Origin: Boswellia sacra | Lineage: Eukaryota > Streptophyta > Magnoliopsida > Sapindales > Burseraceae | Length of the DNA stretch: 64,000 nucleotides | Direction: 5' to 3' | Assembly (NCBI GenBank): GCA_013180625.2 | Contig: SNVD02015902.1 | Location: forward strand, 1-64,000 | Part shown: positions 57,501-64,000 of the stretch, piece after piece | Position numbering within the stretch: the first letter of the stretch is position 1 | How the letters are laid out: every line of letters starts with the position of its first letter | Notes under the pieces: generated by a model | What the model was told of the DNA's origin: nothing | Database searches by the model: none | Seen by the model: the letters and a program-made list of their open reading frames with translations, nothing else | Program-made: the position numbers and the translations under genes

Positions 57501-59288
57501 TTTCATAGATGACAGGATAAATCCGACCGCATCAAGTACTCAAGCTGAGTCTAGCGAAGTTGACATGATGGCAATCTACAGGTATTTGATTCTCTCTCAC
57601 TAACCCATGAATAGAACATACCTAAAGTTTCCATGGTTGTGACACCTATCAAGGGCTTGTGTCCGAGAATCTAGAAAATGGCCCCAAAAAATAGATCTTT
57701 CTAGCCTGAGGCAAGTAAGTTATGAATGAGCAAAACTCCTTTTCTCTTTTCCTAGTTCTAGATTTCACTGCCCTCAAATTTGCCACCAGGAAATAATCTG
57801 GTTAAAGCATAAAAATTTTTTCCCAGTTTGTACATATTAAGAAATAGAAGCTATGTGATCAAGTGTTTAAGGCGCAACGTGATGCTTTTGCTTTCCCTTT
57901 GTTGCTTCGCACTTGGAAATTCTGGCCATTGTCATGAAGTAGTCATCATGTACAGAGAAATGCACCTCTTCATAATGATGAAAACTCTTTTATTGCTAGC
58001 CTTCTCTTGGCTGATTCAATATGTCAATTGTTGAAGTTTCATATGGAATGTTTAGATTATGATGTGTATATGGATTTGTGATCTCTAGATGATTCTAGGT
58101 TTGATCCTGGGCGATCCTAAACATTCATTATGATGAATTGTCTTGCCCTTTTTTTATCAATGCCTTGTACCATAAGTGTGTGACATTTCACTGATCCATA
58201 TATGAAACTTTCTTCTTTCCCTCTCATTCTAGTTTCTCTTAGTTGCTCTCTCTTTCAACATCAATCAATAGTAAATTTATATATTGATGGAACTTGTATA
58301 TCCCTTTCAATTTCCAAATTAAGATCTCGTAATAAAGATACTAAGCTTCCGTGAACAAGCCATGAGATTGAATGAACGTGTGGCAGCAATTAATCTTTTA
58401 ATGCTTGACAACTTGATCTGATTTCATATTAGTTATAACTGATTTATGGTTATCTTAAGAAATTGAATCACATGTTGAAGGTTGAAGTACCTTTGAGTGG
58501 GTATTTGGGCTTTAGTTTCATTTTCTACTTGAATTCTCTCTCTCTCTCTCTCTCCTTCCTTTTTCTTTTCCCTCTTTGTAATTATTTTTATGTGAAGTTG
58601 CCTTTTGAATAATTTTTCTATGTCAAGTTCGGCATTTTCTCTATATTCTGATGAAGCTGCAATTTTTAAAAGCTAATTAAGTTCCCAAATTAGGCGTTCT
58701 TTGCTCAGTCAATCACCAGTAGTAAGGCAGCTGTACACTTCTGCCGCTTATAGTCCTGATTGTTCAGCTCCTATGGCCAGAACAAGTGAGTGCAAAAGTT
58801 CCTCAGGAAAGACATTGTATTCTCTCCAGACACCTCAGACTGGGTCTGCTGATCAGTCTGCCTGCAATAATTCAGAATTATTTCAAATAAACCAAGAGAG
58901 AATCACCTCAGGAGCCATTGCTTGTGAAACATCTGATCTAATAAGAGATAATGATAGGATTATGGAAAACCGGAAACGGAAATTGAGTTTTTATCAGTCA
59001 GGATCTATACCTGCAGTCAACTTAGAGCGGGAATTCTCATTCCAGTCAGAGGCCATAGGCAAAAGATCTTGTCATCAGGGTCAAGCAGAAAACATTGATG
59101 CAAATGGAGATGCACTTGATGATGACCAATTCTATGAGCATCTTGATCTTGATGCCGTGGAGGAACATGCTACCTTGATTCTCAAACAGAAGTCAGAATT
59201 TACAGAACTCAAGCAAGAGATAAGTCCTAAATCAGAACTACAAAATCTTGGTGTTCAAGGCTCTCCATCATTTGATCTTGGGATATAG
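42589..59288 (+). CDS. FANCM: FANCM-type DEAH helicase/translocase, 23 exons
   Basis: FANCM is a nuclear DNA translocase that remodels branched DNA. In Arabidopsis it limits meiotic crossovers and acts with MHF1/MHF2. My exon set gives 1384 residues, close to the Arabidopsis protein. Visible motifs: acidic start with a [12 protein letters not shown] block; ATP-binding LPTGLGKT at 129-136; [20 protein letters not shown] (D232-H235); TAT at 263-265; [11 protein letters not shown] (465-475); [20 protein letters not shown] (557-565). The long C-terminal part is low-complexity, with [19 protein letters not shown] and [15 protein letters not shown] conserved in plant FANCM. I see no ERCC4-type nuclease or helix-hairpin-helix domain. 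All 22 junctions keep frame and no internal stop appears, so the gene looks functional despite intronic insertions. Confidence 0.95.
43959..44387 (+). pseudogene. Possible LINE C-terminal relic in FANCM intron 3
   Basis: The open frame ends with [19 protein letters not shown] preceded by a [13 protein letters not shown] segment. This resembles the end of plant LINE reverse-transcriptase proteins (after the zinc-binding domain). No catalytic motif, poly-A tail or target duplication could be tied to it, so a chance resemblance is possible. Confidence 0.35.
46829..46990 (+). mobile_element. tRNA-derived SINE in FANCM intron 9
   Basis: The head contains a box A-like CAGCCCAGATGGTATTAGGC and a box B AGATTCGAACCC about 45 bases later, as in tRNA promoters for RNA polymerase III. 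It ends in an 11-12-base A run. The 11-bp target duplication TTAGAATAGTG is perfect (46818-46828, 46991-47001), showing target-primed insertion. Confidence 0.9.
48680..49107 (+). repeat. 5' LTR of the intronic gypsy element
   Basis: Begins TGATAGGCCCCC and ends GAATTGCTATCA; the first and last six bases (TGATAG/CTATCA) are inverted. The left limit is inferred from this symmetry because there is no second LTR to compare; the right limit is set by the adjacent primer site. Confidence 0.7.
49111..49122 (+). other. Primer-binding site (initiator Met tRNA), intronic gypsy element
   Basis: TGGTATCAAAGC, one change from the usual TGGTATCAGAGC, three bases after the LTR. Confidence 0.85.
49203..50480 (+). 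pseudogene. Gag of the intronic gypsy element, split by a MITE
   Basis: 49203-49503 encodes an N-terminal coiled coil ([18 protein letters not shown]) and [18 protein letters not shown]; it breaks at the MITE target site. From 49942 it continues with [31 protein letters not shown] and [15 protein letters not shown], then a TAG at ~50290. The hinge to 50480 is broken by more stops. Confidence 0.82.
49504..49933. mobile_element. hAT-type MITE, CCGGGT-rich
   Basis: Terminal inverted repeats TAGGGATGGCAAAA are perfect over 14 bases, and the 8-bp duplication CTTTAAGG is perfect (49496-49503, 49934-49941). The inside is built of CCGGGTAAAAAATCCGGGTG and GGGTGCGGGTGCGG-type runs in inverted arrangement, much richer in GC and CpG than the surroundings. 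Noncoding; long frames on both strands come from the repeats. Confidence 0.95.
50489..51193 (+). pseudogene. Zinc knuckle and protease of the intronic gypsy element
   Basis: The frame contains the knuckle [14 protein letters not shown] near residue 22 and a retropepsin-like domain. The active-site triad normally read as D-S-G in an IDSGATHNF context is D-P-D here ([12 protein letters not shown]), so catalysis is probably lost. The C-terminal flap [13 protein letters not shown] is kept. Confidence 0.85.
51278..52580 (+). pseudogene. RT and RNase H of the intronic gypsy element
   Basis: The first frame (51278-51805) has [35 protein letters not shown] and [13 protein letters not shown] (usual R-S-G replaced by K-L-E). 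A shift near 51780 leads to 51777-52328 with an intact [12 protein letters not shown] catalytic box and [11 protein letters not shown]. RNase H begins [10 protein letters not shown] where T-D-A-S-G is expected, so the first catalytic Asp is displaced or lost. Stops at 52326, 52456 and 52527 break the rest ([20 protein letters not shown]). Confidence 0.87.
52600..53268 (+). pseudogene. Integrase of the intronic gypsy element, truncated
   Basis: The N-terminal zinc domain (52661-52924) reads [16 protein letters not shown], where the second His is Gln, and ends [10 protein letters not shown]. The core (52902-53138) reads [27 protein letters not shown] and [15 protein letters not shown], then shifts. 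A decayed ITDRD-type segment with in-frame stops leads to AYHPQTES and the end of element sequence. The catalytic Glu and everything after are absent. Confidence 0.85.
53640..53660. repeat. (AT)n microsatellite in FANCM intron 12
   Basis: An alternating AT tract about 17 bases before the exon 13 acceptor, in the intron's pyrimidine-poor 3' part. Confidence 0.9.
53994..54013. repeat. (CT)n microsatellite in FANCM intron 14
   Basis: A TCTC tract in the polypyrimidine-rich part upstream of exon 15. Confidence 0.9.
54234..54421 (+). other. FANCM: Probable U12-type AT-AC intron (FANCM intron 15)
   Basis: The intron begins ATATCCTTTTTT, matching the U12 donor ATATCCTT. It ends with branch-site-like TTCCTTGAC (54404-54412; branch A likely 54411) ten bases before a terminal AC (54420-54421). 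Splicing here reads [12 protein letters not shown] in frame, as in plant FANCM ([10 protein letters not shown] in Arabidopsis). GT-AG alternatives nearby give a stop or a shifted frame. The intron is 188 bases and interrupts the codon after motif VI. Confidence 0.85.
58532..58551. repeat. (TC)n microsatellite in FANCM intron 22
   Basis: An alternating TC tract about 140 bases upstream of the last exon. Confidence 0.9.
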
Positions 59289-60720
59289 AAATTTTGGGGA
59301 GATATATGGTTTGTTCGCTCATCAAGCAAGCTTGAATCGCTTGTGCTGAAATCTCAGGGCCAAAGTATTATCAGCAAAACAGGTTGTAAATTATCTGTCC
59401 AGTTGCTTTCATATCTATGTAAGTTATATTGTATACAAGTCCAACTGTCAATAGATGTCATTGATATAGTGATTTATGTAAAGTCATTGTATAGAAAAAT
59501 TGAAGTAATTAATGTTCAATGACAACTCATTACTACAAATTATAGTTGTTGGAGCCATAGCTCAAGCAGTAGCTGCAAATCTTGTACTTATTGAAGAATA
59601 GTCTAGGCTAAGAGTTATACTTTATGTAAGAAAGGTTTGTAAAGCGACTAGCTCGAAAAATTATCATGATTCCAAAGAGTCTTATAACCTTGCAGGAGAA
59701 AATCTCAGATAATGCACCGTATTACACTATTAGCTATGGAATTATAGAGATCTTTCATGTCTTTTTTACAAATGCATGGGTAAGAACTCAGCATTAAAGT
59801 CAATCCATCTCCTTTTCCAATATTTCATCTTTGCTCTTCAAATAGTTGTTGCCACTTCATCGGTTCAACCTTAACCATGAACACAATTCTCCAAACTTCA
59901 TTCAAGCCCGAATATGATTTGAAACTAGACAAAATATTGAGGAGTGCGGTTATGTCTATAACTTATCTACAACCAAGCTTACACGATCTAAGTTGGCAAA
60001 GCATCACTAGATAGGGAAAAAATAAAAATAAATAAAGATTATTAAATTTCATATATAGTAATTATCTATTTAATAATTTTTTTTTTTTTACTTAGCTGTA
60101 TAAAGAGTTGTTTATAAATGTAGCATTACCCGAATTTGAGTCTTCTCTTATATAAACTTCCATCACAACCAATGAAATGAGCAATGATTACCATATCATT
60201 AACGTTTTGGATTGTGTTATAAGTATCAGTTGGTTGATCAAGGCCGCTACTTCTTTGGTTAGCCAGTATGCACCAAACTTTTGATTTATGCTCATGTCTG
60301 CAATCCATGTACATTTTCATAATATACAGATATATCATACCCATGATCATTATCTCCAAGTCATTATTGCTTCAGAATGGTGATTGCTCTTCTGTTTCCG
60401 CTTATCAACTTCTGGCTTTTGCATAGGGGTGAAATTTCATGCGATATGGATCCAGACGTTGCATGTACATTTTTACTTACTTGATTACTACCAATTCCCG
60501 AAGCAAAGGGCGGATTAACAGGGTATTTGTCAAGATCAATGAGGACAGAACAGAATTGTTGTTAGGAATGCGTTTGGATTTCCCTCTGATGTGGCACTAA
60601 GGTGTTTATTCTACTGGATTCCGAAGATTGTGATGGACAAAAAATGTAACCTCTTTTGTCAATGCATAAGAAGTTGAATTTGATTTGATTTCAGCTGACA
60701 ACTTTATCTTATCAAGTCCG
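59289..60720. other. FANCM 3' flank and intergenic DNA
   Basis: The first ~270 bases after the stop are the likely 3' untranslated region. I see no canonical AATAAA in them, and cannot place the poly-A site. Beyond ~59560 no gene or repeat is recognised; a 77-codon minus-strand frame at 60126-60359 has no domain. Confidence 0.5.
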
Positions 60721-60932
60721 GCTACAATACATCGGATGTACCGGTTCAGTAATTTTTTTGTATAAAAATCGTAAACTGATGAATAAAAATTGTAAATAAC
60801 TATATAAAAGTAGTAAATTATAATTATATAAAAATTGTAAATCAGTAAATATAAAAATTGTATTACAACTTTTATATATCTATGTACAATTTTTATATAA
60901 AATGATGTACGATACATCTGATGTACCGTAGC
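60721..60932. mobile_element. Short palindromic MITE-like element
   Basis: The left end GCTACAATACATCGGATGTA and the right end, reverse-complemented, GCTACGGTACATCAGATGTA match at most positions over ~24 bases. Each end is itself nearly palindromic (TACATC-GATGTA). The 160-bp centre is AT-rich, with repeated AAAAATTGTAAAT. No convincing target duplication, although CTTATC occurs near both sides. Confidence 0.55.
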
Positions 60933-61415
60933 AAAAACCTTATCTGATCCATTCTTTTGTTCACACTCACAAAAGTCTATATTTTGCCTAGCACAGCATC
61001 CAATGTGATATTCATGTCTCGGTTTTTTATTTTTTCCTACCTCTATATATATTTATATATATGAAGAAGTCATAGGGATGACAAACATTTTGGACAAGTT
61101 TTTATAAATAAAAAGTGTGTAAAATTTAACACTTGAAAGACACGAGCAACCATTGTCGATCACGATGTCATGAGTGACTAACATGAGCTCAGCACGCTTG
61201 ACAACATACTTTCAGCTCAGAATAACTCATGTGCTCAGCTATGTTTCGAACTCATTGAGTAAGGTGCATCTCCAAGATCGAATAAGGATTCTCATCCCCT
61301 GTCAATCTGATTTTTGCTTGACTTTCAAGTTTTTATTGAAACATGGATTTTAATAGTTAAATCAGTTTAAATCATTGTTACCATGTTTATACCTATAACT
61401 TATTATGGAATAAAA
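60933..61415. other. Intergenic DNA
   Basis: Nothing recognised in either strand. Confidence 0.5.
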
Positions 61416-61912
61416 TGTTAAACACACAATCGATAAGATCAAAATATCATCCAAGGAAAGAACAAAATAGAGGAGAATAGTGATGCAAGAGAACACATGC
61501 AAATTTTACATGGTTCGATAATATGCTTATGTCCGCGGGGCACAATAAAGAAATATTCTCTTCACTAAAAAAATAAACACTTACAAGATTAAGAGAATCA
61601 TTGCAATATCTCAACTAGGAACTCTCACACGATTGAATGGAGCTTGGTATGTTATGCCAAAATACTACAAGAGACCACCTTTTTATACTATTATAGTCCC
61701 TAAACCAGTAGGATTACAAGTCCTATAAGCACTAGGAAACATAGTCCAAATAGGATAAGCTTTCATAAATAAATTAGAATCTATTTTTATAATCCTAAAT
61801 TAGAGATAAATCGTAATCCTAGAGAAGTAAAGATTCACAATTAACTAACATCCTAAATAGGAGTCAATTAATTGATTAAATCCTAATAGGAAAAGTATTT
61901 CATATTTCAACA
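61416..61912 (-). repeat. Probable 3' LTR of the decayed copia element
   Basis: The plus strand runs from TGTTAAACACACAATC to CATATTTCAACA, giving TGTT/AACA ends. The minus strand just before it reads AGTGGGACAA as a short polypurine tract. The block with TTTTACATGGTTCG and CTTATGTCCGCGGGGC near 61510 resembles the ACGTGGTTCGG...GTCCACGGG block in the copia LTR at 8000, suggesting distant kinship. Confidence 0.65.
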
Positions 61913-62199
61913 TTGTCCCACTTGAAGACTTGTTTCTCTTCCATCATGAAAATATTCCAAAACTGCTGCCCATATCCATGTTACCAATGATCGGGTAGCA
62001 TCAAGCCCAAGACAAGTTTTGTATCTAATGAACTTCTCCCTTGTGATGGGCTTAGTCATCTTATCTGCCATATTGTCATTAGTGTGAACTTTCTACAGCA
62101 ATATTTGACCATCTTCGAATGCTTTAGGTACAAAGTGATACTCAGTCTCAATATACTTTGCCCTTGAGTGAAATACTGGGTTTTTAGCCAAACATATTG

Positions 62200-62620
62200 C
62201 ACTATGTCATAATGACATAATCACCTCTTCTCGTACTTGAAAATCATTAAGTCACCTCTTTAGCCAAGTAACTTATTTACATACTTCCATAGTTGTCATG
62301 TACTCAACTTTTGTAGAGGACAATACAACCTTGGATTGTAACTTGGACATCAAGCTAATAACTCCTCCTACCATAAAGAATAGATAACCTGTGATAAACT
62401 TGGTTATATCTCAATCTCCTACAAAGTTTGATTCCACAAACCCAACCAACTATAGATCTTGACCACTATAACATAATGTAGCCTCTGAAGTGCCTTTCAA
62501 GTAATGAGATGCACTTCACTAGAACCCAATGATCTCTACCCAGATTAGCCATGCACTTACTCACAATGCCCAATGCATGTGCGATTTCAATTCTAGTGCA
62601 CGTCAAGGAAAACTTAAGGC
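62200..62620 (-). pseudogene. Copia RNase H relic
   Basis: In broken minus-strand frames: SHYLKGTSEATLCYS, LVGFVESNFVGD (catalytic D replaced by E in the usual Y-x-D-S-D-F-A-G-D), GYLFFMVGGVISLMSKLQS and LSSTKVEYM. This is clearly the copia RNase H domain in decay. Confidence 0.72.
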
Positions 62621-62779
62621 TCCCTATTGCTGATGAATATGATACTTAAGATATATCTGCATTATCTGCTTCAATGCTAGGTAACTGTTTTAGAGACAAT
62701 TTCTTAACAACAAGAATTGGAGTACTAACTGTTTAGCTTCTTATATATTGAAGCGGCGCAAGATTTTCTTAACATAACT

Positions 62780-63400
62780 TCTCTAAGTTATCTAGACTTT
62801 TCTATTTTTCCTATCCCAGAAAAATGTCATCCCAAGAATCCTACTAGCAGGTCCTAAATCTTTCATGTCAAACTCCTTAGTCAAACTGGATTTCAAGTTT
62901 GAAATACTATCTGCATTGGTATCGGCAACTAACATATCATCTGTGTATAATAACAAAATTATGAAGTAACCATTACCATGCTTGAAGAAGTAGGCACAAT
63001 GATCAGCTTCACATCTTCGAAATTCTAAGCTCATAAAGAAAGAGTCAAATTGCTCAAACTAATACCTTAGTGCCTGTTTTAAACCGTATAGCGATTTAGT
63101 CAACCGACAAAACCACATTCTTCTTGTTTTGTTCAACAAAGCCTTTGGATTAAGTCATATAAATCTCTTCTTCAAGAGTACCATGCAAGAAAGCAATTTT
63201 CATATCTAATAGCTCAAGTTCAAAATTAAACGCAGCTACCATACTCAACAAAGTATGAAAAGTACTTAACTGAACAATTGGAGAAAAAATCTCATCAGAG
63301 TCGATACTGGATTCCCAAGCATAGCCTTTCACCCCTAACCGAGTTTTTTTATATCTTTCAATATTCCCATTAGCATATTTCTTGAGCTTGTAAACCTATT
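62780..63400 (-). pseudogene. Copia reverse transcriptase relic
   Basis: Frame 63332-63150 has VKGYAxxxxIDxDEIFSPIV-type sequence and LLDMKIAFLHGTLEEEIYM, the copia RT block with its Asp. Frame 63034-62792 has CEADHCAYFFKHGNGYFI, then LLYTDDMLVA (catalytic Y-x-D-D kept) and EFDMKDLGPASRILGM. The two are separated by stops and a frame change near 63040-63150. Confidence 0.85.
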
Positions 63401-64000
63401 TACAACCAATGTTCTTTCTTACTATATGTAATTAAAATGATTCCTAGGTTTTGCTCTTGTGTAGAGTATCTATCTCCTCTTCCATAGTCGCTCTTCATTG
63501 AGTAGCAACATTAGATTAACAGGCTTCATTATATGAACAAGGCCTATGCTCTTCAATAATACAATCATAAGCGGTGATGTAATCTTTAAGCTAAATTGAG
63601 GGTCTTTGGTCTCTAACAAGTAGGTTTTGATTTCCTTGAGTTTTAACCTCTTCTACTTCATGCTCATCATCATTATCATTGTCTTCAAGTCATCAACATG
63701 CTATCCTTGAGCCCGCTAACCTATTCCTTGAGTTTTAACCTCTTCTATTAACACTTTCTGGATCTTAGATCTAGCTTACGCCTATGCTCTTTAGGAATCC
63801 AAACATAAACATTACAACCAAATATTCAAAGGAATGAATAATTAACAGGTTGCCCAAACCATATCTCTTCAAGAATCTTGTGATCCAATATGTACTGGGA
63901 GAATGATTTACCAAGTAACATGCTGTGTGTAATGCTTCTGCCTAAAAGCATTTTCTAGCCCAGCATAACTTAGCACGGTCCTAGCATGATTCATCCTCTC
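63400..64000 (-). pseudogene. Copia integrase C-terminus relic
   Basis: Minus-strand fragments AEALHTACYLVNHSPS near 63920 and EHRPCSYNEA near 63530 are the integrase core end and the integrase-RT linker of a copia polyprotein. Multiple stops. Truncated by the window end. Confidence 0.65.

Larger units (their letters stand above)
42589..59288 (+). other. FANCM: FANCM exon-intron structure
   Basis: Exons: 42589-42639, 42709-42970, 43066-43209, 45575-45657, 45768-45882, 46032-46123, 46242-46296, 46375-46496, 46570-46683, 47176-47369, 47946-48076, 53515-53575, 53678-53748, 53905-53954, 54068-54233, 54422-54549, 54634-54969, 55049-55115, 55683-56324, 56421-56897, 57154-57205, 57435-57581, 58694-59288. 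All introns but one are GT-AG; intron 15 (54234-54421) is AT-AC. Boundaries were set by frame, splice consensus and recalled similarity to Arabidopsis FANCM. The exon 19 donor (GAAG|GTCAAG at 56324) is the least certain. Intron 11 is 5.4 kb because of a retroelement; intron 3 is 2.4 kb. Confidence 0.85.
61416..64000 (-). mobile_element. Decayed Ty1-copia element, runs off the window
   Basis: An LTR-like block (61416-61912) is followed on its right by a minus-strand copia pol relic in order: RNase H, RT, integrase C-terminus. The 5' LTR, gag and most of integrase lie beyond 64000. Many stops and shifts make it an old copy. Confidence 0.85.

Noticed and set aside
60126..60359. 77-codon minus-strand frame
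   Set aside because: No domain, no flanking gene signals, low complexity.

Overview
The window is nuclear DNA of a plant, most likely a eudicot. It holds one cellular gene, an apparently intact 23-exon FANCM (Fanconi anaemia group M-type DEAH helicase) on the + strand at 42589-59288. Almost everything else is nested transposable elements and AT-rich intergenic DNA. The plant assignment rests on the plant-type FANCM, copia and gypsy elements with plant-type primer sites (initiator-Met and Asp tRNA), and a decayed plastid rrn16-trnI insertion. I cannot name the species.

Layout. 1-2480: the 3' end of a Tat/Athila-type gypsy element (noncoding tail, polypurine tract, 1.4-kb LTR). It abuts a decayed plastid fragment (2481-4365) and seems to have inserted into it. 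4366-7994: AT-rich DNA with a 1.3-kb Tourist-like element, a tRNA-Ile relic and the start of a ~158-bp tandem repeat. 8000-14956: a minus-strand copia element with 1.78-kb LTRs and a large RT/RNase H deletion, inserted in that tandem repeat, which resumes at 14962-16135. 16285-17130: a second, dimeric tandem repeat. 18383-19793: an inverted solo LTR of the same family as 1071-2480. 22100-36385: a non-autonomous (gag-protease only) Athila/Tat-type element on the minus strand, holding a nested chromovirus-like gypsy element (25348-30460) and a hAT MITE (33659-34502). 36599-39342: a deleted copia element holding another hAT MITE (37617-38226). 39343-42588: intergenic DNA upstream of FANCM.

FANCM runs from 42589 to 59288. 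Its joined exons give 4155 nt (1384 codons plus stop) with helicase motifs intact. Introns hold a possible LINE relic (intron 3), a SINE with target duplication (intron 9), and a 4.6-kb sense-oriented gypsy element carrying a third hAT MITE (intron 11). Intron 15 has the hallmarks of a U12-type AT-AC intron. Downstream are a palindromic MITE and a minus-strand copia relic running off the window end.

Every retroelement coding region seen is broken by frameshifts, stops, deletions or catalytic-site changes. No operon-like or defence-type system is present. The main points of interest are the U12 intron, the retroelement/plastid-DNA junction, three hAT MITEs built on one plan with different subterminal repeats, and two AT-rich tandem repeats.
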